A stretch of DNA of 64,000 nt from Pirellulaceae bacterium (GTDB taxonomy: Bacteria > Planctomycetota > Planctomycetia > Pirellulales > Pirellulaceae). How positions within the stretch are numbered: position 1 is the stretch's first letter; every line of letters begins with the position of its first letter. A program made the position numbers and the translations under genes. Below the pieces are notes generated by a model. That model saw only the letters and a list, made by a program, of their open reading frames with translations. It was not told the origin of the DNA and did not search any database. This document shows positions 33,927 through 42,963 of the stretch, piece after piece. The stretch spans positions 1 through 64,000 of the forward strand of contig JAGFJK010000421.1 of the NCBI GenBank assembly GCA_024102795.1. The letters run 5' to 3'.

Positions 33927-33962
33927 AAAAACAGCCGGACTGGCACACAGTACCAGTCCGGC
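33927..33962 (-). terminator. Rho-independent terminator of glnA
   Basis: 10-bp inverted repeat with arms 33934-33943 (gccggactgg) and 33953-33962 (ccagtccggc) and a 9-base loop. On the minus strand a run of T follows (five A at 33927-33931 on the plus strand). It begins about 33 bases after the glnA stop codon. Confidence 0.85.
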
Positions 33963-33995
33963 CGCGATTGCTCAACCAGTCGTCTCGCCGGACAA

Positions 33996-35408
33996 CTAGA
34001 TGTCGTAGTACATGCAGAATTCCCATGGATGAGGCCGCAGGCGCATTGGATCGACCTCGTTCTTCCGCTTGTACTCGATCCAGGTCTCGATCACGTCGGC
34101 CGTGAACACGTCGCCCCGCAGGAGGAATTCGTGGTTCTTCTCCAGGGCGCTGAGGGCCTCGTCCAGCGAGCCGGGCGTCTTGGGCACCACGGCCGCCTCT
34201 TCCGGCGGCAGGTCGTAGATGTCCTTGTCCAGCGGCGCGCCCGGGTCGATCTTGTTCTGGATGCCGTCGATCACGCCCATCAGGATCGCCGCGAACGCCA
34301 GGTACGGATTGCAGCTCGGGTCCGGGCAGCGGAATTCGACCCGCTTCGACTTCGGACTGGGGCTGTACATCGGGATCCGGCAGGAGGCCGAGCGGTTACG
34401 CTGCGAGTAGGCCAGGTTCACCGGCGCCTCGAAGCCCGGCACCAGCCGCTTGTAGCTGTTGGTCGTGGGGTTGGAGAACGCCAGGATCGACGGCGCGTGC
34501 TTGAGCAGACCGCCGATGGCGTTCAGCGCCATCTCGCTCATCCCGGCGTAGCCGCTCCCGGCAAACAGCGGCTCGCCGTCCTTCCACAGCGAGACGTGCG
34601 TATGCATGCCCGACCCGTTGTCGCTGAACAGCGGCTTGGGCATGAAGGTCACCGTCTTGCCCCGCTTGCGGGCCACATTCTTGATGATGTACTTGTACAT
34701 CAGCATCATGTCGGCCATCTTCACCATCTCGTTGAACCGCAGGTCGATCTCCGCCTGCCCCGCCGTGCTCACCTCGTGGTGCTGGCACTCCACGTCCATG
34801 CCGCAATCGATCATCGTCTGCATCATCTCGTTGCGGATGTCCATCATCTGGTCCGCCGGCGGGACCGGGAAGTAACCTTCCTTGTGGCGGATCTTGTTGC
34901 CCAGGTTCGGACGTTCGTCGCGGCCCCGGTTCCACTCGCCCTCGATGCTGTCCAGGTAGTAGAAGCCGTACTGGGCCCGTTGATCGAACCGCACGTCGTC
35001 GAAGATGAAAAATTCGGCCTCCGGCCCGAAGAAGGCCGTGTCGGCAATCCCCGTGCTCCGCAGGTAATTCACCGCCTTCCGTGCCACGTTGCGCGGATCC
35101 CGGCTGTAGTCCTCGCGGGTGATCGGGTCCTGGATGTTGCAGATCATGACCAGCGTCGGCAGCTCCGTGAACGGATCCAGGAACGCCGTGTCCGGCTGCG
35201 GCACGATCAGCATGTCGCTCTCGTTGATCGCCTGCCAGCCTCGAATGCTCGAACCGTCGAACCCCAGGCCGTCCTCGAACACGTCCTCGGTCAAATGCTT
35301 GACCGGAATCGTGGTGTGCTGCCAGAGCCCCGGAAAATCCATGAACCGCAGGTCGACCGCCTTGACCGCCTTCTCCCGACACAAAGCCAATACTTCTTTT
35401 GGAGTCAC
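33996..35408 (-). CDS. glnA: Type I glutamine synthetase
   Basis: A 470-residue enzyme that makes glutamine from glutamate and ammonia. Visible: N-terminal beta-grasp domain ending [21 protein letters not shown]; the catalytic domain with [45 protein letters not shown] and [22 protein letters not shown]; and the adenylylation loop [12 protein letters not shown] with its Tyr conserved, so control by adenylylation is possible. GTG at 35408, preceded by ggggag, gives the standard GSI length; TTG at 35426 is the alternative. A terminator follows at 33927, and a promoter is proposed at 35779-35806. Confidence 0.95.
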   Translation of the reverse strand: MTPKEVLALCREKAVKAVDLRFMDFPGLWQHTTIPVKHLTEDVFEDGLGFDGSSIRGWQAINESDMLIVPQPDTAFLDPFTELPTLVMICNIQDPITREDYSRDPRNVARKAVNYLRSTGIADTAFFGPEAEFFIFDDVRFDQRAQYGFYYLDSIEGEWNRGRDERPNLGNKIRHKEGYFPVPPADQMMDIRNEMMQTMIDCGMDVECQHHEVSTAGQAEIDLRFNEMVKMADMMLMYKYIIKNVARKRGKTVTFMPKPLFSDNGSGMHTHVSLWKDGEPLFAGSGYAGMSEMALNAIGGLLKHAPSILAFSNPTTNSYKRLVPGFEAPVNLAYSQRNRSASCRIPMYSPSPKSKRVEFRCPDPSCNPYLAFAAILMGVIDGIQNKIDPGAPLDKDIYDLPPEEAAVVPKTPGSLDEALSALEKNHEFLLRGDVFTADVIETWIEYKRKNEVDPMRLRPHPWEFCMYYDI

Positions 35409-35778
35409 TTCGTCTCCCCTTTCCAAGAACCAGAAATACCCAGAAGGATGTTGGGCTTACCATCTGCGAACGGACACTCAAGCAACAGGCCGGCAACCCG
35501 GCTGAGAAACCCTGCGACCTGGCTGGTCCGCGAGGTGCGCTGCGCACCCCGCCGCCAGATCGCCAGGCGGGGGTCCGGCCACGACCGGTCCGCCGGTCGG
35601 ATTTCGCACTGCTCCGGGGGACCGCCGGGCCCCGGAGGATTCCGCACCCCACGAGTTACCGAGCCGCTGCCTGGACGGCTCGGATCCTGCTGCCACTCCG
35701 CTCGCCCTGACGACTGCTGCGCCGTCAAGACGCGCGGCCTAAAGCAACTTCAGCGCCGGTCCCCGTGCACAGGCCTGT
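35409..35778 (-). other. Long GC-rich leader region upstream of glnA
   Basis: About 370 bases with no convincing gene. It contains several short inverted repeats, among them ggtgcgctgcgcacc (near 35537) and gagccgctgcctggacggctc (near 35662). If the promoter at 35779 is right, this is a structured 5' untranslated region. I did not recognise a known riboswitch or nitrogen-responsive RNA in it. Confidence 0.4.
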
Positions 35779-35806
35779 GTTATAGCGCGTAATCGTTTAT
35801 TTACAA
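35779..35806 (-). promoter_or_regulatory. Proposed sigma70-type promoter of glnA with adjacent palindrome
   Basis: On the minus strand TTGTAA (35806-35801) and TATAAC (35784-35779) are 16 bases apart, in an AT-rich patch of an otherwise GC-rich region. A perfect 12-bp palindrome, cacaggcctgtg (35768-35779), abuts the -10 box and would lie near the transcription start; it may be an operator. This predicts a glnA leader of about 360 nt. Planctomycete promoters are poorly defined, so this is tentative. Confidence 0.4.
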
Positions 35807-35916
35807 TCGATTTGCGTAAAATTCTTCGGAATTGCACCCGCCTTCCCACCTCTCGCAATCTGCCTGTTTAGCAAGCGACAAATGCCTCAAAAGTGAGCAT
35901 GCCTCGCTCAGCGGCG

Positions 35917-38808
35917 TTACTGGCCCGGTGCCTCGACCCGCTCGCGCGCCTCTGGCGACTGGCGCCGGCAAAGCAAGGCCAGGAACGCCGGCACCAGCAC
36001 GGTGCGCACAAACAGCGTGTCAATCAGTACTCCCAGGGCCAGGGCAAACCCCATCTCCACAATCCCCCGCAAAGACCCCGCGGACGAGGGGATGAAGCGT
36101 TCGAGTGCCGGGAACCAGTCGCTCAGCAGCCGGACCCAGGTGCCGCTGGTCATCGACAGGAACGTACCGGCCATGATCAGGCCGCAACTGGTAATAATGC
36201 CGCCCGTCTGAATCACCGCTCGCCGCAGCCCCTCCAGCGGACCATGCAGGACCTGCTCCTCGAACACCCGCGTCGCCAGGTAAACGTTGTAGTCCTGCCC
36301 AACGGCCACCAGGATCACAAACAGAAACAGGGGCACTTTCCAGTCCAGCCCCGCGAACTGCTCGCCATACGTCCAGCCGAAGAACAGATCCGTGGCACCG
36401 ATCGTCACGTAGAAGCTGAGCAGCACCGTGGCGATCATGTACAGGCTGATCAGCGGCCGGCGGAGGATCACCAGCAGCACGCCCAGCACGGCCAACACCA
36501 CCAGGACCTCAATCCGCAGGTTGTCCGACTGCGTGACGGCCCGCAGGTCGCGCAGTCCGGCGGTCGTGCCGGCGTACGAGAAACGAGCGCCGTTCCAGAA
36601 CGACTGGGGATCACCCGTCAATTCGCGCAGTCGCTGGTCAACCAACCGCAGCGTGCCGATGGCATCCAGCGAAAACGGGTCCTGCTCCAGAATCAGTTCC
36701 AGCCGCGTGACGCTGCCGTCAAGCTGCGGCTGGTGGCTGACGAACGCCGATTTCGTGCGCCAGTGGGCTTTCAACAGGCGCAGCCGTCGTCCGCGTTCGC
36801 TGAGCAGCCCCGGCTTCTCACCCGGTTCGTACTCGCCCAACGGGTCCGCCAGGCTTCGTACGGCCCGCACGCCCGGCAGGTGCAGCGCATCGGACAACTG
36901 CCGCAGGTCGTGACTGACCTGTTGCGAGTCGAGGGCCGGGCCGGGCCGGTACAAGAGCACGGTCACCGGTCCCGTTTCCCCGACTGGAAAATGGGCCTGC
37001 AGCAAACGGGCTCCCTGCTTGCTGGGACGGTCGTCGGCCAGGGAATTGAGGAAGTCGTAGCTGACTCGGCTGGGCCCCACAACGCCGGGCCAGGGCGTGA
37101 AGTGCCAGAAGCCGCGCCAGGCCAGCGGCAGCAGCAACAGCACTCCCAGCACCAGCGTCAGGCCGGGCCGCGCCAAGACGACCCGCGCCACGCCGTCCCA
37201 GAAGCGATCCGCCACACGTCTTGGCGAGCGGCCGGCGGCAGCCGGTTGTTTCTCGGCCCAGTCTGGCGAGCGGCCGGCGTCAGCCGGCTGTTTCTTAGTT
37301 CGCCCTGGCGAACTGCCGGCGTCAGCCCGCTGTTTCCCCGTGCGGCTCGGCCAAAACACGGTCAGCCCCAGGCCCTGCAGCAGGGCCGGCGTCAACGTGA
37401 TGCAGGTCAGCAGCGTGACGGCCAGGCAAAGGCCGATCACCGGGCCGCTGTAACGGAACTTGCCGAAATCGGCGAAGTACATCGTCGCCAGGCCCAGGAT
37501 GGTGGTCAGTGCGCTGGCGGCCAGGGCGTCGCCCACCCCCGTCAACGCTCGCACCAGCGCCGCCGACCTCTCGCCCCCCTTTTCCAGTTCCTCGCGGTAC
37601 CGGGCGATCAGGAACAGGCAGTAATCCGTGCCGGCGCCGAACAGAATCACGACCACAAAGATCTTCGTGGTCGTGAATACCTTGAGTTCCCACCAGCCGA
37701 AGCCGGGCAACTGGTCGAACCGGGTGAGCCAGGCCACCAGGCTGGTGGAGATCAGCAGCGCGGTCACGATCGTCAACAGCGGCACGGCAATCAGCAGCGG
37801 CGAGCGATAGATGGCGACCAGGATCAGCAGCACCAGCACCACGGACCAAAGCTCCGTGTTGCGGATGCTTTCGGCCGCTGCCCGCAGCATGTCTCCGCCC
37901 ACGGCGGCCGAACCCGAAATGCCAATCCGCAGTCCCGGCCGAACTCCCGGCGGGATCTGGTCCCGCACCGCCTTCAATTCCTGCTCCACCCGCTGCAGCA
38001 CGCGGATGTTGTCGGTCGCCATGAACTCGTTGGACAGGTGCAGGACGATCAGCCTGGCGGCCTGATCCGCGCTGGTCAAGTGCTCACCGAACAGCGGATC
38101 CCGCCAGGTCCAGACATCCAGGATCGGTAAACTCGGCGCATCGGCCGGCAGCACCTCGGAACTCGCTTCCGCCAGGCCGGGATCCAGCAGGGCCGCGCGC
38201 TGGCGTTCCTCCTGGGCCAGCGCGTCATCGCCGCTCAGTTCGGCCAGCAGAGCCCGGTTGTGCCAGGCCGCGGCCAGGCGTGGCGGCGGTTGCTCCCGCA
38301 CCACTCGGCCCGTCTCTTCGGCCTCCCGCCGCAGCGACTCCCAATGCTCGGCGACCGCTTCGTCCAGTCGCACCGCCTCGTCCAACGCCTCGGCCGCGAC
38401 TTGTGCCGCCTGCTCCCGCCGCGCCTCCCGCAACGGATCCGCCGGCCCCTCGTCGGGCAGCGGAAGCGCTAGCTGCCGTGCCTGGCTCAGGTTGGCCGCT
38501 CCGGCCAGGTTCTGAAAGCGACGAGCCAGATCGTGGGCCACGCTCAAATCGGCCAGATCCAGTTTGCCGTCGTCGCGGGCCACCACCACCACCATCTGGC
38601 TACGGGCCCGATTATCCGGAAACGCGGCGGTCAGCAGCTTTTGGCCCACCACGCTGGGCATCGCCGCCGGCAGATACTCCAGGTCGCCGTCGTGAGCGAT
38701 TTCGTCCCAGCGGGGCGCGGTTCCGCGGAGCACCAGCAGCAGGCCCAACCAGCACAGAATGGTCAGCAGCCAGTGACGCGTAACAAAATTTCCCAGTCGC
38801 CCGAACAT
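35917..38808 (-). CDS. MMPL/RND-superfamily membrane transporter
   Basis: A 963-residue membrane protein with the MMPL layout of two six-helix bundles, each with a large extracytoplasmic loop. A first helix (MFGRLGNFVTRHWLLTILCWLGLLLVL) is followed by loop 1 (residues 30-290), then TM clusters (LWSVVLVLLILVAIYR, TKIFVVVILFGAGTDYCLFLIARYREEL) and a second bundle (PLFLFVILVAVGQDYNVYLATRV). The GAGTDYCLFLIAR and VGQDYNVYL segments are the conserved TM4/TM10-type motifs with the Asp-Tyr pair. It is probably a proton-driven exporter of a lipid or hydrophobic compound. Between the two halves lies an odd hydrophilic insert (about residues 495-545) made of three SPxxxxKQPADAGR-type repeats. ATG at 38808. 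Confidence 0.9.
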   Translation of the reverse strand: MFGRLGNFVTRHWLLTILCWLGLLLVLRGTAPRWDEIAHDGDLEYLPAAMPSVVGQKLLTAAFPDNRARSQMVVVVARDDGKLDLADLSVAHDLARRFQNLAGAANLSQARQLALPLPDEGPADPLREARREQAAQVAAEALDEAVRLDEAVAEHWESLRREAEETGRVVREQPPPRLAAAWHNRALLAELSGDDALAQEERQRAALLDPGLAEASSEVLPADAPSLPILDVWTWRDPLFGEHLTSADQAARLIVLHLSNEFMATDNIRVLQRVEQELKAVRDQIPPGVRPGLRIGISGSAAVGGDMLRAAAESIRNTELWSVVLVLLILVAIYRSPLLIAVPLLTIVTALLISTSLVAWLTRFDQLPGFGWWELKVFTTTKIFVVVILFGAGTDYCLFLIARYREELEKGGERSAALVRALTGVGDALAASALTTILGLATMYFADFGKFRYSGPVIGLCLAVTLLTCITLTPALLQGLGLTVFWPSRTGKQRADAGSSPGRTKKQPADAGRSPDWAEKQPAAAGRSPRRVADRFWDGVARVVLARPGLTLVLGVLLLLPLAWRGFWHFTPWPGVVGPSRVSYDFLNSLADDRPSKQGARLLQAHFPVGETGPVTVLLYRPGPALDSQQVSHDLRQLSDALHLPGVRAVRSLADPLGEYEPGEKPGLLSERGRRLRLLKAHWRTKSAFVSHQPQLDGSVTRLELILEQDPFSLDAIGTLRLVDQRLRELTGDPQSFWNGARFSYAGTTAGLRDLRAVTQSDNLRIEVLVVLAVLGVLLVILRRPLISLYMIATVLLSFYVTIGATDLFFGWTYGEQFAGLDWKVPLFLFVILVAVGQDYNVYLATRVFEEQVLHGPLEGLRRAVIQTGGIITSCGLIMAGTFLSMTSGTWVRLLSDWFPALERFIPSSAGSLRGIVEMGFALALGVLIDTLFVRTVLVPAFLALLCRRQSPEARERVEAPGQ
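37210..37345. repeat. In-frame tandem dispersed-type repeat inside the MMPL gene
   Basis: Three tandem imperfect units of about 45 bases with the inverted core ggcgagcggccggcgtcagccggctgtttc. They encode the KKQPADAGRSPDWAEKQPAAAGRSP insert. The sequence has the style of intergenic repeats in this genome and adds about 45 residues between the two transporter halves. Confidence 0.7.
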
Positions 38809-38974
38809 GCCGCCCGCCGTCGCCGTTTGCCGCCCGTCGTCCGCCCCCCGATGCGGGCGTTAATATGACGCGCGGCCGCGCGGGCGTCGAGTGGCCGCAT
38901 TCCGCGGCCGGAGGCAAACCGGCCGAGGGGCCTGGGGCTGAGGAAAATGCCGGAGAATCGGTGTCGCGGCTCAG

Positions 38975-39061
38975 CGGATGGGCTGGGATTCGAACCCAGG
39001 GACGCCTTTCGACGTCAGCAGTTTTCAAGACTGCCGCCTTCGTCCACTCGGCCACCCATCC
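38975..39061 (-). tRNA. tRNA-Ser (anticodon UGA)
   Basis: 87-nt cloverleaf. Acceptor arms GGATGGG (39061-39055) and CCCATCC (38982-38976) pair fully, with discriminator G at 38975, as expected for tRNA-Ser. The anticodon loop is CTTGAAA within the stem AGT...ACT/GCAG...CTGC, giving UGA. A long variable arm (GACGTCGAAAGGCGTC) marks a class II tRNA, and the T-loop is GGTTCGAATCC. The CCA end is not encoded. Confidence 0.95.
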
Positions 39062-39225
39062 GGACATCCAGGTCACCGAGTCAGCTTACCAAAACCGCTG
39101 GACGGCGCGCGACGGCGCGATGGCATTTGGATGGTTTTACCCGGATGGTTCTCCGCGGCGGCCGGCGGCGGCCCGCTGCTGCGCGAATCGCCGCTGAGGG
39201 ATTCCGAACTGTCCGGCTGCCGGCT

Positions 39226-40527
39226 CTAGCGGGCGAAAACCAGTCCGATGTTGAAGCCGTGGTAGACGGTGTCGGACGAATGATCCAGGCGAGCGGGCCC
39301 CAGGAACAAGCTGGGCAGACTGGTTTCGAAGTTCTGGTCGGCCAGCGCGAGACCCGTCACCCAGAGTGCCTGGTAGCCGACGCGCAGAGTCAGTGAGGGG
39401 CGGAACTGGTAGTTCAATACGACCGACGTCTCGCCGATGAACGACGTGGTGTCTTCGTCCCGTCCGCCTGCCAGGACATCGCCAGCGAGTTCCGCCAATG
39501 TGTTCTGGCCGGCCGAATTGTGGGCCACCGCGCCCTTGATCTCCCAGTCCAGCCAATACCAGGGCGTGAGCAGCCACTGTCCGAGCAGGCCGAGCTGGAT
39601 GCCGATCAGGTCGTTCGACGTCTCGACATTCATCTGGTTGGTCAACCCGCTGTCGAATGCCGTCAGATAACCAAACGACTCGTTGATGTTCATGTAGCGG
39701 ACGCCCAGCAAGGCGGACGCTTCGAAGTGGCCCGGCGGCACCAGCAACCGGTGCCGTAAGTTCAGCTCGGCATTGGTCAGCCGCGACGTGTACTCGATGA
39801 CCGCTGTGTCGTTGAAGTCCACCGCCGGGTCCGCCGGATTGCCAAAGCCGGTGAACGGCGAGAACAGATTGCCCGTCCCGTCCAGGTCGTTCGGGTCCTG
39901 GTTGTTCACGCTGGCCAGGTCGCTCCAGGTGTACGAACCAAAGTACGATCCTTCCAACCGCACGTGGTCGTTCCACTGCACTCCCACCAGCGCCCGCACG
40001 CCGCTTTGAAAGTCGGCGTTAAAGCCGGCCGTGCTGAGCACGATGTTGTCGGGGTCCGGCCCCAGCGAGGCAAACGGCAGGGTCCGGTCCGAGTCGCGGA
40101 ACAAGGCCAGGTACTCCGCCGAAACATACCAGCGCGGCAGGTTGCCGCCATACACCGGCCGGTAGTAGCCCGGCAGGTACTGGTTCAACTGCGGGCAGTT
40201 GTCCCGCCAGTGACTGTCCGGGCCGATCCAGTAAAGCCCCGGAGCGTACAGGCCGCTGCCCGGCCCCGTCGGCTCCGTGCCCCAGGTCCCGCCACCGCGC
40301 AGCCAACCACCCTCGTCCCAACATCGGCCCGTGCCACAGGCAGCACGCCCCGTGCCACAGGCGGCACACGGCTCCCCGTGGCCCACCGCCTGCGTATTGC
40401 ACGAATCGCAACCGGCATCCCAAGGCTGCTGCGCTTCGAGCCGCGCGGCAACCGCCGTCAAGCAGCACCACACGGCCAGCAGTCGCCATACGCCGCCCGG
40501 TGCCGGAAGACTTCTGCCTAGTTGCAT
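39226..40527 (-). CDS. BBP7-type outer membrane beta-barrel protein
   Basis: A 433-residue exported protein. After the signal peptide (WRLLAVWCCLTAVAARLEA) comes a short Cys-rich part (CDSCNTQ, CAACGTGRAACGTGRC) and then a barrel-like region. It has the planctomycete BBP7 landmarks: RWYVSAEYLALFRDSD, TAGFNADFQSGVRALVGVQWN, LEGSYFGSYTW, NAELNLRHR, LLGVRYMNINESFGY and NYQFRPSLTLRVGYQALWVTGLALA, ending in a beta-strand with terminal VFAR. ATG at 40527 is chosen because ggggagg lies 8 bases upstream; the open frame extends a further 39 codons. Predicted outer membrane location; role unknown. Confidence 0.85.
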   Translation of the reverse strand: MQLGRSLPAPGGVWRLLAVWCCLTAVAARLEAQQPWDAGCDSCNTQAVGHGEPCAACGTGRAACGTGRCWDEGGWLRGGGTWGTEPTGPGSGLYAPGLYWIGPDSHWRDNCPQLNQYLPGYYRPVYGGNLPRWYVSAEYLALFRDSDRTLPFASLGPDPDNIVLSTAGFNADFQSGVRALVGVQWNDHVRLEGSYFGSYTWSDLASVNNQDPNDLDGTGNLFSPFTGFGNPADPAVDFNDTAVIEYTSRLTNAELNLRHRLLVPPGHFEASALLGVRYMNINESFGYLTAFDSGLTNQMNVETSNDLIGIQLGLLGQWLLTPWYWLDWEIKGAVAHNSAGQNTLAELAGDVLAGGRDEDTTSFIGETSVVLNYQFRPSLTLRVGYQALWVTGLALADQNFETSLPSLFLGPARLDHSSDTVYHGFNIGLVFAR

Positions 40528-41135
40528 CGCCAAACCTCCCCAAGCGGCCGACATACCTCGTACGATTGTTCCAGGTCCGAGGAACCGTAGATATTGTTCG
40601 GCTCGATCAATCATTGCCATCATGCGAAGTGATGCCGTCCGCATCGCCGCTACAATGGACAGAAAGCCCGCATATTACCCAGTTGAACATTCCAGGTATC
40701 AGACTCGGGTCGTCCAGGCAAAGTCAGATGGAGGACCAGGGGCGGGGAGCTGACGTGTAGGTGGTGGGAATTGCAGATTGCAGATTGCAAATTGCAAATT
40801 GCGGATTGGTAGCTGGCACCTGCCCGCTGTCCCCTGAGAGATCGTGCGGCTATTAAGTTGTCTTGCCGCGGAGATTTGGCGTTACAATCGAGGGAAACTT
40901 CGACGGCCTGGGCTTCGGCGAGCGTTCCCCATGATATCCCTCTGGCCCCCTCGCTGGCTTCCGGGGAGGGTTGGGGAGGGGCCTGCGGGTTTTAAGCGGG
41001 GCCATTGACCTCTGGGGTCGATTTGGCAGGCCGAATCGCATAAGATGTTTCATCGCTTACACTTCTGGTCATGTATGAACACGAGGTGGCCCCGTCCAAC
41101 CACTTACCACTGACCACTGACTCGAGGTCGCCGAC
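40528..41135. repeat. Repeat-rich intergenic region
   Basis: About 600 bases between divergent genes. Near 40770-40800 is gcagattgcagattgcaaattgcaaattgcgg, the 7-bp repeat family. From about 40845 to 41000 is a copy of the element seen at 23190-23340 (gagatcgtgcggctattaag, gagatttggcgttacaatcgaggg, catgatatccctctggcccc), ending in a ggggagggttggggagggg hairpin-like tail. No gene is evident. Confidence 0.55.
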
Positions 41136-41918
41136 GTGTCGCATTTGAAAATCGGGATCCAGTTGGCCAGCCTCAGGCAGCCTCTGAAGCAGGCGTTGCA
41201 GACTGCCGCCCGCCTGGGAGCTCGCGGAGTGGAAATCGATGCCCGAACGCAACTCCGGCCGGGCGAGCTCACGCACACGGGCCTGCGGCAGTTTCGCAAA
41301 CTGTTGGAGGATTTGAACTTGCGGGTCTGCGCGATCGGTTTTCCGACCCGCCGCGGCTACAACGTCCGGGAGGATCTGGATCAGCGGGTCGAAGCGACTC
41401 GGCAGGCCATGAAACTGGCCTTTGACCTGGGTGCTTCGGTCGTGGTCAACTCCGTGGGCCGCATTCCCTCCGAGGCGACGGGGCTGGAATGGGATCTGCT
41501 GGTCCAGGTGCTCTCGGATCTGGGCAGGTACGGGCAACGGGTCGGTGCCTGGCTGGCGGCGGAAACAGACGCCGACGACCCGGCGGACCTGGCCCGGTTG
41601 ATCGCCGCCCTGCCGGAAGGTTCGTTGGGCGTCAACCTGGACCCTGGCAACCTGATCATTCACGGCCATTCGGCACGCGCGGCCGTGGACTGCCTGGGCA
41701 CGCACATCATGCACGTGCATGCCAAGGACGGAGTCCGCGACTTGGCCCGAGGCCGGGGGATCGAGGTTCCGCTCGGACGCGGCTCGGTCGACTTTCCCGA
41801 ATTGGCGGGCAAACTGGAAGAGCATCAATACGGGGGTTATTTTACGGTGGAGCGGCAGAACGCCGACGACCCGGTGAGGGAAATCGGTCTGGCCGTGGAG
41901 TATCTTAGTCACCTGTGA
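41136..41918 (+). CDS. Sugar phosphate isomerase/epimerase-type TIM barrel protein
   Basis: A 260-residue protein of the xylose-isomerase-like AP endonuclease-2 superfamily. Landmarks: KIGIQLASLRQPLKQAL at the start, ARLGARGVEIDAR (first metal-ligand Glu), GVNLDPGNLIIHGHS, HIMHVHAKDGV (metal-binding HVHAKD) and GGYFTVERQ near the end. It likely uses a divalent metal to isomerise or epimerise a sugar or related ketose; substrate unknown. The start is GTG at 41136; no ATG in frame suits the conserved N-terminus. It is followed by repeats and a small secreted protein. Confidence 0.85.
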   Translation: MSHLKIGIQLASLRQPLKQALQTAARLGARGVEIDARTQLRPGELTHTGLRQFRKLLEDLNLRVCAIGFPTRRGYNVREDLDQRVEATRQAMKLAFDLGASVVVNSVGRIPSEATGLEWDLLVQVLSDLGRYGQRVGAWLAAETDADDPADLARLIAALPEGSLGVNLDPGNLIIHGHSARAAVDCLGTHIMHVHAKDGVRDLARGRGIEVPLGRGSVDFPELAGKLEEHQYGGYFTVERQNADDPVREIGLAVEYLSHL

Positions 41919-41929
41919 GCTGGCCGGAG

Positions 41930-42015
41930 CACCGAGCGATTGGGGACAATCGCTCCACCAAGATGAGCGATTGGGGACAATCGTTCTACCAAGGAGAGTG
42001 ATTGGGGATCATCGG
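41930..42015. repeat. Dispersed 'gattggggacaatcg' repeats
   Basis: Three diverging copies (gagcgattggggacaatcgctccaccaag, gagcgattggggacaatcgttctaccaag, gagtgattggggatcatcggtctgccaag) in tandem, each about 29 bases. They are the same family as at 1-219. Confidence 0.75.
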
Positions 42016-42065
42016 TCTGCCAAGACGAGTTGCGGTCACGTTCAATCCAAACGGGAGAATTCCTT

Positions 42066-42581
42066 ATGAGTCGGCATGGCATCTGGTGGTTGAGTCTGGC
42101 GTGGAGCGTGTTGTTGCCCGGATTGTTGCTGGCTCAGCAACCGGCCGCGGGCCAGCCCGAGGCGGGCGCGAAAGCGGAACAGCCGGATCAGGCGACACTG
42201 TTCAAACAGCTAGAGGAGACACTCAGCGGCGCGAACCTGGTGGGCCACTTCACGGTGCTCGGCAAGGAGGGTCCGCCGCGCAGCGAGCAGTACACGATTC
42301 AAAGCGCCCGCAAGATCCCGGATCGGGGCGACTACTGGCTGATTACGGCCCGGATCAAGTATGGCGACAAGGACGTTACAGTGCCCATGCCGCTGGAAAT
42401 CAAGTGGGCCGGCGACACGCCGATGATTACGCTGACGAACTTCGAGATACCCGGGCTCGGCACGTTCAGTTCGCGAGTTGTAATCCACGACGGCAAGTAT
42501 GCCGGCACCTGGACGCACGGCGATGTCGGCGGGCATTTGTTCGGCACGATCGAAAAAGCCAAGGCCGAACCGTCGCGCTAA
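42066..42581 (+). CDS. Small secreted hypothetical protein
   Basis: A 171-residue protein with signal peptide MSRHGIWWLSLAWSVLLPGLLLA and an Ala/Gln/Gly-rich linker, then a compact domain of about 120 residues: FKQLEETLSGANLVGHFTVLG, YWLITARIKYGDKDVTVPMPLEIKW and HDGKYAGTWTHGDVGGHLFG. The predicted beta-strand content and hydrophobic pattern suggest a small barrel. I recognise it only as a type of hypothetical protein common in planctomycetes, with no assigned function. ATG at 42066, preceded by cgggagaa. It is the last conserved gene before the accessory region. Confidence 0.75.
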   Translation: MSRHGIWWLSLAWSVLLPGLLLAQQPAAGQPEAGAKAEQPDQATLFKQLEETLSGANLVGHFTVLGKEGPPRSEQYTIQSARKIPDRGDYWLITARIKYGDKDVTVPMPLEIKWAGDTPMITLTNFEIPGLGTFSSRVVIHDGKYAGTWTHGDVGGHLFGTIEKAKAEPSR

Positions 42582-42624
42582 GGCAGAACGTTGCTCGAAG
42601 CCGAGAACCAAGCGCGCCACCGCC

Positions 42625-42895
42625 ATCGTCGCCTTTCGCTCCGCGAAAGTAGCGGAATCCTCGCTACGGGCTCCGTCATAGTTGCCTTTCGCTCCGCGAA
42701 AGTAGCGGAATCCTCGCTACGGGCTCCGTCATAGTCGCCTTTCGCTCCGCGAAAGTAGCGGAATCTTCGCTGCTGACTCCGTCATAGTCGCCTTTCGCTC
42801 CGCGAAAGTAGCGGAATTCCTCGCTACGGGCTCCGTCATAGTCGCCTTTCGCTCCGCGAAAGTAGCGGAATCCTCGCTACGGGCTCCGCGATAAT
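42625..42895. repeat. Five-copy tandem array of a 53-bp unit containing the palindromic element
   Basis: Units begin gcctttcgctccgcgaaagtagcgg at 42631, 42684, 42737, 42790 and 42844: period 53, the last step 54 because of one extra t. Each unit holds the palindrome plus the linker aatcctcgctacgggctccgtcatagtc. Copies differ at only a few bases, which indicates recent amplification. There are no unique spacers, so it is not a CRISPR array. Confidence 0.9.
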
Positions 42896-42963
42896 AGTGG
42901 CACCACGCAATCTCTGCCAGGAAGCAAACACGGTCGACCGCCGGGATTCCAGCCAGACTATCG

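Noticed and set aside
33867-35792. A 641-residue plus-strand ORF opposite glnA
   Set aside because: It reads the antisense of glutamine synthetase, with His/Val/Arg-rich composition and no start signal.
42625-42895. CRISPR array
   Set aside because: The 53-bp period has no unique spacers; both the palindrome and the linker repeat.
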